From Rhodovulum sp. 12E13 (GTDB lineage: Bacteria; Pseudomonadota; Alphaproteobacteria; Rhodobacterales; Rhodobacteraceae): a DNA stretch of 64,000 nucleotides. The notes beneath the pieces were generated by a model that saw only the letters and a program-made list of their open reading frames with translations, had not been told where the DNA came from and did not search any database. Made by a program: the position numbers and the translations under genes. Location of the stretch: positions 1 through 64,000 of the forward strand of contig NZ_QPLK01000002.1 in the NCBI RefSeq assembly GCF_003340565.1, in the 5' to 3' direction. Shown here piece by piece: positions 46,399 through 54,834 of this stretch. Position 1 is the first letter of the stretch. The number at the start of each line of letters is the position of its first letter.

Positions 46399-48891
46399 TC
46401 AGGGGTCGTCGGAGGCGGGCATGTCGGTGCCGTGCACGGTCTGGTGCGTGCTCGTCGGCTCGGACTCGCGTGGCGTCTCCTCGCGGCTGGCGGCCGCACG
46501 CTCCCGCTCGATCCGCATGTGCAGCGGCGGCGCCTTGCCCTGCTTGTCCTCGCCGAAATACAGCGTCTGGTGCGGGAACGGTATCTCGATGCCCCGCTCG
46601 TCGAAGATGCGCTTGACGATGCCGTTGTAGGCCCGTCCGACGCCCCATTGCTGGCCCGGCGCCGTCTTGATCCGCGCCCGCATCACCAGTTCGCTCGCGC
46701 CGAAGGCATTGAGGCCGAACCATTCGAGGTCGCCGATCACGTGCTGCCCAACCTCCTCGTCGCGGCGCAGCTCGTCGAAGGCGTCGTTCATGGCCTGGCG
46801 CACGTCGTCGACGTTCTCGCGATAGGCGACGCCGATATCCGCCACATGATAGGAGAACTCGCGCATGTAGTTCGAGATCTTGGCGGCCGACGAGAACGGG
46901 ATGACATGCACCACGCCCGACAGGTCGCGCAGGGTGACCGAGCGCACCGTCAGCTTCTCGACCGTGCCGACGGTGCCGCCGACATCGACCACGTCGCCCA
47001 CGTTCATCGCGCCCTCGGCCTGGATGAAGATGCCCGAGAAGATGTCCTCGACCATGCGCTGCGCGCCGAACGAGATGGCGAGGCCGATCACACCGGCCGA
47101 GGCGATCAGCGGCCCCACGTTCATGCCGAGCTGCGCGAGCGAGGTGATGCCGCCGATGATGATGATGGCCACGGTCGCGGCGTTCTTCATCAGCGTCAGC
47201 AGGGTGATCTCGCGCGGGGTGGGCACCGAGCCGACGAAGGGGTTGAGCCGGTAGTCGACCCACGAGGTCATGCCGAGCCAGACCACCGACAGGACCGCGA
47301 CGATCAGGAACACGCTGAACAGCCCGCTCGACAGCCGCTCCACCGCGTCGGAGGTCAGCAGGCCGCCCAGCGTCTGCAGCCCGAGGATCTCGAGCACCAC
47401 GACAAGCGCGACCACCGCGATCAACAGCCGCGCGATCCGCAGCACCGCGGGCACGAGCTGGTTCAGGCGCTCCTCGAGCAGCGGCAGGCGCAGCGCGAGC
47501 GCATCGGGCACGCGCAGGCGCCGCGCGGCTGCCGCCGCGAGGGCGCCGAACAGAACGGCCGCCACGACGATCACCAGGGCCACCTGCGAGGTGGTGACGA
47601 GCAGCGGCACCAGCACGTTGCCCGGCCGCGTCATCACCGTGATCAGCACGTAGAACAGGTAGGCCAGCACCGGCCAGTGCCAGCGCAGGGCCAGCGGCTT
47701 GAGGGGGCCTGCAAGGGGCATCGTCCGCTCTTCCGAGGCCAGCCAGTCGGCGACGCCGCGCCGCCACCTCAGCACGAACACGATCAGACCGGCGACCACC
47801 AGGGTCGAGAGCACCGCCGCCGTTGCCCGGCCCACGAAGACAGACACCCCCGAGGACACTACTGGCACGACCCAGAACTGGCCGTAGCCCATCACGTAGA
47901 TCACCGAGATGCCGACCCGCCACAACCAGCGGATCGCCACGTCGGGCAGGCCGACCACCCGCACTTCGGGCGTCAGGGGTGACAGGACGAGGCGCAGGAG
48001 GACCGCCGATATCTCGACTGCCGCGAAGGCGTAGATGAACAATGCGCCACTGTCGGAGAGCTGCGCCTGCCCGTTCTCGTCTGCCTGGACGAGGCCGAGC
48101 GCGAAGAGCGCGAATATGCCGGCGAAGACCGCCAAGGGCAGGGTGACCAGATCGAGCGCGCTGGCACCGAGACGGCGGAACACCCGGTTGAACCAGTTCG
48201 GATCGGGGCGCTTCGGCAGCATGCGGCGGCGCAGGGGGCGCGCGATCAGCCGCAGCACGATCAAGCTCGTGTAGATGGCAAGGGCCAGCGGCGCGATCCT
48301 GTGGACCGCCTCGATCAGGGCGTTTCCCTCGAAGGCGCGCGCCGACAGGGCGACCGTGGAGGGAATGCGCTGCACCCTCAGCCAGATCTGGCCGAGTTCG
48401 TCGACCAGCCAGCGGGCCACCTGCCGCGTCGCGTCGGCGGCACGGGCGCCGATGGTGTTATCGGCCGCGGGCGCTGCGGGCGCGGGTGCAGGCGCCGCCA
48501 CCCCGTCGGGCGGCTGCGCTCCGCCGTCGCTCGCGGCCGCACCCGCGCCGTCCGCCGCTCCGGCGGCCGCGGCTTCCAGCTCGCGGATCAGGGCCTCGCG
48601 TGCGGCCTCGTCGCGCAGGATGTCGATCAGGGCCTCGGTCGGGCTGCCCCCGGCCCGGGGCGCTGCGCTCTCCCCCGGGGCCGTCTCGGTCGGCGCTTCC
48701 GGCGTCGGCTGGGCGGGTTGCGCGGGCTGCCCCCCGCCGACGCCGCCCAGCGCGTCGGGCAGGCCCGGGATCGGCAGCACCTGCGCATGCGCCGGGGCTG
48801 CGGCCCAGAAGAGCCAGAGCGCGATCGCGGCGAGGAACGCGGCGCTGATCCGGGCAAGGCCGAGCGGGAGGGCGTGGGGGCGTTGCTGCAT
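46399..48891 (-). CDS. Large MscS-type mechanosensitive channel
   Basis: 830 residues from ATG 48891. A signal-like N-terminus (LARISAAFLAAIALWLFWAAAPAHA) is followed by a Pro/Ala/Gly-rich periplasmic region (about 40-170), then about ten membrane helices and a C-terminal MscS core (about 590-790): pore helix LGMNVGPLIASAGVIGLAISFGAQ, cut here to IASAGVIGLAISFGAQRMV, with DIFSGIFIQAEGAMNVGDVV and the beta-domain. The size and periplasmic part match YbiO/MscK-like channels. It acts in the inner membrane during osmotic downshock. Disordered Glu-rich C-terminus. Convergent with the sugar-acid operon with only 8 bp between stops. Confidence 0.92.
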   Translation of the reverse strand: MQQRPHALPLGLARISAAFLAAIALWLFWAAAPAHAQVLPIPGLPDALGGVGGGQPAQPAQPTPEAPTETAPGESAAPRAGGSPTEALIDILRDEAAREALIRELEAAAAGAADGAGAAASDGGAQPPDGVAAPAPAPAAPAADNTIGARAADATRQVARWLVDELGQIWLRVQRIPSTVALSARAFEGNALIEAVHRIAPLALAIYTSLIVLRLIARPLRRRMLPKRPDPNWFNRVFRRLGASALDLVTLPLAVFAGIFALFALGLVQADENGQAQLSDSGALFIYAFAAVEISAVLLRLVLSPLTPEVRVVGLPDVAIRWLWRVGISVIYVMGYGQFWVVPVVSSGVSVFVGRATAAVLSTLVVAGLIVFVLRWRRGVADWLASEERTMPLAGPLKPLALRWHWPVLAYLFYVLITVMTRPGNVLVPLLVTTSQVALVIVVAAVLFGALAAAAARRLRVPDALALRLPLLEERLNQLVPAVLRIARLLIAVVALVVVLEILGLQTLGGLLTSDAVERLSSGLFSVFLIVAVLSVVWLGMTSWVDYRLNPFVGSVPTPREITLLTLMKNAATVAIIIIGGITSLAQLGMNVGPLIASAGVIGLAISFGAQRMVEDIFSGIFIQAEGAMNVGDVVDVGGTVGTVEKLTVRSVTLRDLSGVVHVIPFSSAAKISNYMREFSYHVADIGVAYRENVDDVRQAMNDAFDELRRDEEVGQHVIGDLEWFGLNAFGASELVMRARIKTAPGQQWGVGRAYNGIVKRIFDERGIEIPFPHQTLYFGEDKQGKAPPLHMRIERERAAASREETPRESEPTSTHQTVHGTDMPASDDP

Positions 48892-49026
48892 GGACCTCCG
48901 TTCGCATGCGGGCTGGCGTGCCGCAAGCCCGGCGCGGCCCTTGCGGCGCCCGTCCGCCCGGCCCATTCTGCACCCCGGCGCGGAACCGCAGGGGTCCTGC
49001 GCCGCGATCCGGGGGGCGAGGGCCGC

Positions 49027-50421
49027 ATGACCTACGACATCGTGATCCGCGGCGGCGACGTGATCGCCCGGGCCGGCCGCTTCACCGGCGACATCGCCGT
49101 ATCAGGCGGGCGCATCGTGGCGCTGGGCGCCGGCCTCGGCCCGGCCGACCGCGAGATCGATGCAGCGGGCCGGGTCGTCACGCCCGGCGGCGTCGACCCG
49201 CATTGCCATATCGAGCAGCTCTCGGGCATGGGCCTCGTGAACGCCGACACGTTCGAGACCGCCACCGCGGCCGCCGCGATGGGGGGCACGACGACGCTGA
49301 TCTCCTTCGCCGCCCAGATGCGGGGCGAGCGCCCGCGTGACACCGTCGCCGCCTATTCCGACCGCGCCCGGCGCGGGGCGCGGGTGGATCACGCCTTTCA
49401 CGTCTCGGTGGCAGATCCGGCCGCTCCCCACTTCCACGACGACCTGATGGCCCTCGCCGCAGAGGGGCACCGCTCGATCAAGGTCTTCACCACCTACGCG
49501 ATCGGCCTCGGCGACGCGGAGATCCTCTCGGTCATGGATACCGCGCGCGAAGCCGGCGCGCTGGTCTGCGTGCATTGCGAGACCGACGCCATCGTCGCCC
49601 GTGAGCGCGCCCGCCTGCTGGCGGCCGGCCGGACCCGGCCGCTCGACCACGCCGCCTCCCGCCCGCGCGAGGCCGAGGCGGAGGCCGTGCACCGCATCTG
49701 CCGCTTCGCCGAGTTGACCGGCGCGCGGGTGATGATCTTTCACGTCACCTGCATCGAGGCGCTGGAGGAAGTGCGCGCCGCCCGCGCCCGCGGCGCGCCC
49801 GTGCTGGCCGAGACCTGCACGCATTACCTGTTCCAGACAGAGGCCGATCTCGACCGCCCCGGCCTCGAGGGCGCCAAGTGGATGTGCTCGCCCCCGCAGC
49901 GCGCGCCCGCCGACCGCGACGCTCTGTGGGAGGGTCTGGCGCGCGGCGACCTCGCGCTCGTCTCGTCCGACCACGCGCCCTACCGGTTCGACGCCTCCGG
50001 CAAGCTCGCGGCGGGAGAGGCTCCGCCGTTCGACAGGATCGCCAACGGCCAGCCGGGCCTCGAGCTGCGGCTGCCGCTGCTGTTCGACGCGATGGTGACC
50101 CAGGGGCGGCTCGGCGCGCAGGCCTTCGTGGAGTTGACGGCGACCGCGCCCGCCCGCCTCTACGGCCTGCCGCGCAAGGGTGACATCGCGCCGGGCATGG
50201 ACGCCGACCTCGTGCTCTGGGATCCGGGGCGCACCCACACGTACGGCGCCGACGACCTGCACGACAACGTGGGCTACAACCCGTTCGAGGGCCACACCGT
50301 CACCGGCTGGCCCGAGCGCGTGCTCCTGCGCGGCGAGACCATCGTCGAGGACGGGGTGCTGCACGCCGGGCCCGGGTCCGGCCGCTGGATCGCCCGCCCG
50401 GAGCCGGGGGCGCCGCGATGA
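49027..50421 (+). CDS. Dihydropyrimidinase / D-hydantoinase
   Basis: 464 residues; cyclic-amide hydrolase of the amidohydrolase superfamily. Metal site: GGVDPHCHIEQLSGMG, carboxylated Lys in HRSIKVFTTYAIG, His in VCVHCETDAIVA and FHVTCIEALEEV, Asp in SSDHAPYRFDASGK. The family hydrolyses dihydropyrimidines or 5-substituted hydantoins to N-carbamoyl amino acids. It heads an operon with a VOC protein (4-nt overlap), a hydantoin racemase and a DapA-like enzyme; the racemase suggests hydantoins rather than dihydrouracil as substrates. No carbamoylase is in the cluster. Divergent from the MscS gene. Confidence 0.93.
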   Translation: MTYDIVIRGGDVIARAGRFTGDIAVSGGRIVALGAGLGPADREIDAAGRVVTPGGVDPHCHIEQLSGMGLVNADTFETATAAAAMGGTTTLISFAAQMRGERPRDTVAAYSDRARRGARVDHAFHVSVADPAAPHFHDDLMALAAEGHRSIKVFTTYAIGLGDAEILSVMDTAREAGALVCVHCETDAIVARERARLLAAGRTRPLDHAASRPREAEAEAVHRICRFAELTGARVMIFHVTCIEALEEVRAARARGAPVLAETCTHYLFQTEADLDRPGLEGAKWMCSPPQRAPADRDALWEGLARGDLALVSSDHAPYRFDASGKLAAGEAPPFDRIANGQPGLELRLPLLFDAMVTQGRLGAQAFVELTATAPARLYGLPRKGDIAPGMDADLVLWDPGRTHTYGADDLHDNVGYNPFEGHTVTGWPERVLLRGETIVEDGVLHAGPGSGRWIARPEPGAPR

Positions 50422-50813
50422 GCGCCGCCGCCCGCCCCGAAGGCGCGACCCTCGCGATCACGTTTCTCTACTATCGCGATCTCGCCGCGGCGGCGCGGTT
50501 CTACGAAGACGTGCTCGGCCTGCCGCTGGCGATCGACCAGGTCTGGTCTCGCATCTACCGGCTGGCCGGCGGCGCCCATGTCGGTCTCGTCGACGAAGCC
50601 AGGGGCGCCCACCGCGCATCGGACAGCAAGCCCGTCCAGCTCTGCCTGCGGGTGCCGGATGTGGACGCATGGCATGTCTGGGCCGCGGCGCGGCGGGTGG
50701 GTGCGCTGACACCCGTGCGCGACAACGACGCCCTCGGCATTCGCGTCTTCACCTTCGAGGATCCCGAGGGCCATCAGATCGAGATCCAGACGCCGACACG
50801 GGAGGGCGCATGA
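50418..50813 (+). CDS. VOC-fold (glyoxalase/dioxygenase-like) protein
   Basis: 131 residues, start overlapping the hydantoinase stop by 4 nt. Single vicinal-oxygen-chelate unit pair: ITFLYYRDLAAAARFYEDVLGLPLAI and a second half ending FTFEDPEGHQIEIQTP, the usual C-terminal Glu ligand. A metal-binding His at the usual N-terminal position is not obvious (THFLYYRD begins with Thr-Phe), so it may be non-enzymatic or need a dimer partner. Role in the hydantoin pathway is unknown. Confidence 0.85.
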   Translation: MSAAARPEGATLAITFLYYRDLAAAARFYEDVLGLPLAIDQVWSRIYRLAGGAHVGLVDEARGAHRASDSKPVQLCLRVPDVDAWHVWAAARRVGALTPVRDNDALGIRVFTFEDPEGHQIEIQTPTREGA

Positions 50814-50905
50814 ACCCTGCGCACGGCCATGCGGCCCGCGGCGGCCGGGCGTCTCCCTCGGGGCGGGACCTGCCCGTGCTTGGACCCCCCCTGCTTGGCC
50901 TGTCC

Positions 50906-50960
50906 GGGCGGGGCCTGTCCGACGCCCCGCCCGCCCACCCGCGTCGGACAGGCCCCGCCC
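50906..50960. repeat. Perfect 20-bp inverted repeat (stem-loop), 15-nt loop
   Basis: GGGCGGGGCCTGTCCGACGC (50906-50925) and its exact complement GCGTCGGACAGGCCCCGCCC (50941-50960) are separated by 15 nt. It lies in the 172-bp gap inside the hydantoin operon, between the VOC stop and the racemase start at 50986. There is no T-run, so it is not a classical intrinsic terminator. It may be an mRNA-stability or attenuation structure or a mobile palindromic repeat; the left arm is preceded by a partial copy (CTTGGCCTGTCCGGGCGG). Confidence 0.92.
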
Positions 50961-50985
50961 CCACGCGCCGGCACGGAGCCCCGGC

Positions 50986-51675
50986 ATGACCTTCGACCGC
51001 GCGCTCGTCGTCATCAACCCCAATTCGTCGGAGCACGTGACCGACGGCATCGCCGAGGCCATCGCGCCGCTGACGGGCCGCGGCACGCCGATCCGCTGCG
51101 TCACGCTGCACGACGGCCCGCCCGGCATCGAGAGCCAGGCACAGGCCGACGCAACGGTGCCGCACCTGCTTTCCCTCGCCGCCGATCTGGAGGCCGAGGC
51201 GGCGGGCTTCGTGATCGCCTGCTTCTCCGACCCCGGCCTGCATGCACTGCGCGGCCGCACGGCCCTGCCCGTGACCGGCATCGGCGAAGCGGCCTGCCTG
51301 ACGGCGCTGTCGCTCGGCGACCGCTTCGGCGTGATCTCGATCCTGCCCGCCTCGATCCCCCGCCACCGGCGCGCGCTTCGCGCCATGGGGATCGAGGGCC
51401 GCTGCGCCGGCGACCGCGCCATCGGCCTGGGCGTGGGCGACCTCGCTGCCGCCGACGCGCGCGACCGGATGGAGGAGACAGCCCTCGCGCTGCGCGACGA
51501 CGACGGCGCCGACGTGCTGATCCTCGGATGTGCCGGCATGGCCCATGCGCGGGCCTGGCTGGAAGAGGCCACCGGCCTGCCCGTGATCGACCCCTGCCAG
51601 GCCGGCGCGGCGATGGCGCTGAGCCAGATCGCCCTCGGTCTCACCCACGCACAGGAGCCTGCACATGCTCGATGA
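50986..51675 (+). CDS. Aspartate/hydantoin racemase family protein
   Basis: 229 residues. Asp/Glu/hydantoin racemase fold: N-terminal VVINPNSSEHVTDGIA, first active-site Cys in FVIACFSDPGLHALR, second in DVLILGCAGMAHARAWLEE, and VIDPCQAGAAMALSQ. This fits hydantoin racemase (HyuE/HyuA type), which interconverts D and L 5-substituted hydantoins so that the stereospecific hydantoinase can use both. The gene overlaps the DapA-like gene by 11 nt. Confidence 0.9.
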   Translation: MTFDRALVVINPNSSEHVTDGIAEAIAPLTGRGTPIRCVTLHDGPPGIESQAQADATVPHLLSLAADLEAEAAGFVIACFSDPGLHALRGRTALPVTGIGEAACLTALSLGDRFGVISILPASIPRHRRALRAMGIEGRCAGDRAIGLGVGDLAAADARDRMEETALALRDDDGADVLILGCAGMAHARAWLEEATGLPVIDPCQAGAAMALSQIALGLTHAQEPAHAR

Positions 51676-52579
51676 AACCGCCTCCGGCGTCTTCACCATC
51701 GCCTGCACCCCTTTCCTGCCCGACGGCACGCTCGACGAGGGCAGCATCGACCGCATGGTCGATTTCTACGTCGAGAAGGGCGCGACGGGGCTGACCATCC
51801 TCGGCATGATGGGCGAGGCGGGAAAGCTGACGGCAGAAGAATCGGTGACTGTCGTCCGCCGGGTCTGCGCGCGCACCGACCTGCCGGTGGTGGTGGGTGT
51901 CTCGGCCCCCGGCTTTGCCGCGATCACCGCCCTGGCGCGCGAGGCGATGGAGGCGGGCGCGGCCGGTGTCATGGTGGCGCCCCCCGGCAGCCTGCGCACC
52001 GACGATCAGATCCTGGGCTACTACCGCACCGTGGCCGAAATGCTGGGCGACATCCCGTGGGTCCTGCAGGACTTTCCGCTGGTGACGAACGTGCAGATCG
52101 CGCCGAAGGTGATCGACCGTATCGTGGCGGAGTGCCCGCGCTGCGTCATGCTCAAGCACGAGGACTGGCCGGGGCTGGAAAAGATCAGCGCGCTGCGTCG
52201 CACCTCGGCCGCCGGCGGGCGGCGCATCTCGATTCTCACCGGCAACGGCGGCCTGTTCCTGCCCGAGGAGATGGCACGCGGCGCCGACGGCGCGATGACC
52301 GGATTCGCCTACCCCGAGATGATGGCCGCGATCGTGCGCCTCTGGCACGCGGGCGAGACCGAGCGGATGCACGCCACCTTCGCCGCCTACCTGCCCCTCG
52401 TGCGCTACGAGAGCCAGCCGGGCCTCGGGCTGGCCATCCGCAAGCACACGCTGGCGAAGCGCGGCGCCATCGCCCACCCTGCCCTGCGCAAGCCCGGGCC
52501 GGCCCTGTCGCAAGAGACGGTCGCCGAGATCGAGGCGCTGATCGCCCGGCAGGAGGCGCGGCTGGCCGAGCTCGGCTGA
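51665..52579 (+). CDS. Dihydrodipicolinate synthase/N-acetylneuraminate lyase family protein
   Basis: 304 residues, (beta/alpha)8 Schiff-base lyase family. The catalytic Lys is in CVMLKHEDWPGLEKI and the pyruvate-binding loop reads LGMMGEAGKLTAEE instead of GTTGE; the Tyr normally found in the VYNVP motif is lacking, being replaced by VLQDFPLVT. The enzyme is therefore not a normal DapA but one of the diverse paralogues used in catabolism. As last gene of the hydantoinase-racemase operon it may process the product of ring opening. Stop is 4 bp before the convergent SDR gene. Confidence 0.87.
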   Translation: MLDETASGVFTIACTPFLPDGTLDEGSIDRMVDFYVEKGATGLTILGMMGEAGKLTAEESVTVVRRVCARTDLPVVVGVSAPGFAAITALAREAMEAGAAGVMVAPPGSLRTDDQILGYYRTVAEMLGDIPWVLQDFPLVTNVQIAPKVIDRIVAECPRCVMLKHEDWPGLEKISALRRTSAAGGRRISILTGNGGLFLPEEMARGADGAMTGFAYPEMMAAIVRLWHAGETERMHATFAAYLPLVRYESQPGLGLAIRKHTLAKRGAIAHPALRKPGPALSQETVAEIEALIARQEARLAELG

Positions 52580-52583
52580 CGGC

Positions 52584-53453
52584 TCAGCCGCCCTCGGCGG
52601 CGAGCACGGCGGCGAGGCCCTCGCGGTAGGTCGGGTAGAGCAGGCGCACGCCGAGACGCTCCTTGATCCGGTCGTTCCGCACCCGCTTGCTCTCGGCGTA
52701 GAAGCTGCGGGCCATGGGAGACATCCCGGCCGCCTCGAAGGGCACCTCCGGGGGCGGTGGCAGGCCGAGCAGGCGGGCCGCCTCCTCCAGCACGTCCTGC
52801 GGGGGGGCCGGATCGTCGTCGCACACGTTGAAGGCGGTGCCGCCGGGCGCGGCCGCCTCGGGTCGGGCCATGGCGGCAGCGACGACCTGGGCGATGTCGT
52901 CGACATGGATGCGCGAGAAGACCTGGCCGGGCTTGACGATCCGCCGCGCCGTGCCGCTGCGCACCCGCTCGAAGGGACCCCGGCCGGGGCCGTAGATGCC
53001 GGCGAGACGAAAGATGGCGAGCGGCCAGCCGCCATCTTCCGAGACCGTGCGCCACTGCTCTTCGGCGAGCGCCCGGCGGCGTCCCCGTTCGGTGCCCGGC
53101 GCAAGCGGGCTGTCCTCGTCGACCCAATCGCCGTCGGCGTCGCCGTAGACGCCGGTGGTGGAGAGATAGCCCACCCAGGCCGGCCGTGCCCGCGCCAGTG
53201 CCCCGCCGAGACGCCGCAGGAACGGGTCGCCTGCCTCGTCGGGGCCGGCCGAGGCCAGGATGTGGGTCGCCTCGGCGATGTCGTCGGAAAGGTCGGCGCC
53301 CGGCCAGACCCGCGGCTCCACGCCCTCTTCGCGCAGGGCGGCGGCCTTGTCCGGGCTGCGGGTCGTGCCGATCACGCGCCAGCCGGGGCCGAGGCTCTGC
53401 GCCAGCGTCCGCGCCGAATAGCCGTGACCGAGCGAAAGAAGGGTGCCCGCCAT
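52584..53453 (-). CDS. NAD(P)-dependent epimerase/SDR, YeeZ-like
   Basis: 289 residues. An atypical extended SDR: Rossmann start LLSLGHGYSARTLAQSL, YLSTTGVYGDADGDWVDE, FRLAGIYGPGRGPFERV and VFSRIHVDDIAQVVAAAM. This matches the YeeZ/YlbE-like cytoplasmic NAD-epimerase group of unknown substrate. The Tyr of the active site is in TTGVYGDADG but no Lys four residues later, as is usual in this group. Last gene of a leftward three-gene set with DUF1810 (3 bp) and the class II aldolase. Confidence 0.87.
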   Translation of the reverse strand: MAGTLLSLGHGYSARTLAQSLGPGWRVIGTTRSPDKAAALREEGVEPRVWPGADLSDDIAEATHILASAGPDEAGDPFLRRLGGALARARPAWVGYLSTTGVYGDADGDWVDEDSPLAPGTERGRRRALAEEQWRTVSEDGGWPLAIFRLAGIYGPGRGPFERVRSGTARRIVKPGQVFSRIHVDDIAQVVAAAMARPEAAAPGGTAFNVCDDDPAPPQDVLEEAARLLGLPPPPEVPFEAAGMSPMARSFYAESKRVRNDRIKERLGVRLLYPTYREGLAAVLAAEGG

Positions 53454-53456
53454 CGC

Positions 53457-53879
53457 TCAGACCCGCGCTGCCGTCTCTGGGCAGGGCGTGCCGTCGTAGA
53501 AGGCCGAGAGCAGCGCCGGAAAGACGCGCGCTGCGGGGTCGGCAGCGGCGAAGAGCGTCGCGCAGGAGCGCAGCTTGGCCGCGTCGACCGCGCCCATGAT
53601 CGCCTCGGCCGGCCGCCCGGCATGCGACAGCACCAGTTCTGCCGCCGCACGCAGTCGCGGAGCGAGCACCGGGTGGGCGGCGTAGTCGCGCGCCTCTTCC
53701 AGCCCCTCGATGCCGTAGAAGCGCGCCCGCTCCGACCGGCCGAGGCCGCGAAGCTGGGGAAAGACGAACCACATCCAGTGCGTCTCCTTCCGGCCGCGGG
53801 CGAGCTCTGCCATCACCGTGTCGATCACCGGCGCCTGTGCATCGAGGAAGGGCGCGAGCCCCGCGCGCTCAGCTGGCAT
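53457..53879 (-). CDS. DUF1810 family protein
   Basis: 140-residue protein of the DUF1810 family (calpastatin-like fold in the database naming). Conserved elements: ELARGRKETHWMWFVFPQL, GLGRSERARFYGIEGLEEAR, HPVLAPRLRAAAELVLS and DAAKLRSCATLFAAA. Function unknown; homologues have been suggested in pH or phosphate-related contexts but nothing here tests that. Its start overlaps the end of the aldolase gene by 11 bp. Confidence 0.92.
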   Translation of the reverse strand: MPAERAGLAPFLDAQAPVIDTVMAELARGRKETHWMWFVFPQLRGLGRSERARFYGIEGLEEARDYAAHPVLAPRLRAAAELVLSHAGRPAEAIMGAVDAAKLRSCATLFAAADPAARVFPALLSAFYDGTPCPETAARV

Positions 53880-54621
53880 AGTCAGCCCCTTCTGCGTCGA
53901 GGATCGCCTTGAGCTCGGCCAGGTGCGCCGCGCCGCCCGAAGGCTCGCTCTCGAGTTCGGCGGCGGTCTTGGCGGCGATCTCGTCGGAGAGGATGCGCAG
54001 GGGCCGGCCGGTCTGCAGGGCGCGGATATAGGTCTCGGCCGCGCGCTCGAAGTAGTAGAGCCGGTCGAAGGTCTGCGCGACCGTCTCGCCGACCACCATC
54101 ACCCCGTGGTTGCCCATGATCAGCACCGACAGCGCGGGGTCGGAGAGCAGCTCGGCGCAGCGTTCGCCCTCTTCCTGGAGCGCCAGCCCGCCATAATGCG
54201 TGTCGATGAGCTGCCGGCCGTAGAACATGCAGGCGTTCTGGTCGAGCGGCGGCAGGCGCGGGTCTTCGAGGCAGGCGAGCACGGTGGCGAAGGGCGAGTG
54301 GACGTGCATCGCGCAGCGGGCATGCGGCACCCGCCGGTGCAGAGCGCCGTGCAGGCCCCACGCCGTGGCGTCGGGCGCGTCGGGGCGGTCGAGCGTGGCA
54401 GGGTCGGTCGCGTCGATCTCGATCAGGTCGGAGGCGCGCACGCGGGAGAAGTGCCGCCGGTTGGGATTGACCAGAAAGCGCGTGCCTGCTTCGGTCACGG
54501 CAAGGCTGAAGTGGTTGGCCACGGCCTCGTGCAGGTTCAGCCTCGCGGCCCAGCGCAGGGCGGCGGCAAGGTCCACCCGCTCGTCCCAGTGGGTGATGTT
54601 GGCGGTGCGCGGCGCGTTCAT
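53869..54621 (-). CDS. Class II aldolase/adducin family protein
   Basis: 250 residues. Zinc-dependent class II aldolase fold: NLHEAVANHFSLAV, NPNRRHFSRVRASDLIEID, the Zn-ligand pair in CAMHVHSPFATVLACLE and the third His in LIMGNHGVMVVGETVAQTFD. The family includes L-fuculose-phosphate aldolase, ribulose-5-P 4-epimerase and uncharacterised oxygen-sensitive enzymes; the catalytic acid is not obvious, so the reaction is unknown. Divergent from amn across about 210 bp, in which only a short GCCCCG-GTCA-CGGGGC hairpin is noticeable. Confidence 0.88.
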   Translation of the reverse strand: MNAPRTANITHWDERVDLAAALRWAARLNLHEAVANHFSLAVTEAGTRFLVNPNRRHFSRVRASDLIEIDATDPATLDRPDAPDATAWGLHGALHRRVPHARCAMHVHSPFATVLACLEDPRLPPLDQNACMFYGRQLIDTHYGGLALQEEGERCAELLSDPALSVLIMGNHGVMVVGETVAQTFDRLYYFERAAETYIRALQTGRPLRILSDEIAAKTAAELESEPSGGAAHLAELKAILDAEGADYAS

Positions 54622-54834
54622 CTCGGCCCTCCTGTTATGCCCCGGTCACGGGGCGCTGCCACGGGAACGGCACGGATGGGATCATGCCGACGGCCTCTTG
54701 GCCAGCCCCGACATCTCTGTCGCCGCTTGCATCGGCGCTCCGGATACGAAAGACTCTGCCATGGCTGATACCACATGTTCCATGATCCATTCGCTCTGCG
54801 CCGTCCCGCATTCCCTCGGCCGGAGGGCCGCGCC

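Noticed and set aside
51665-52579. Biosynthetic dihydrodipicolinate synthase (dapA)
   Set aside because: Pyruvate-binding loop and Tyr motif differ and the gene is in a hydantoin operon.
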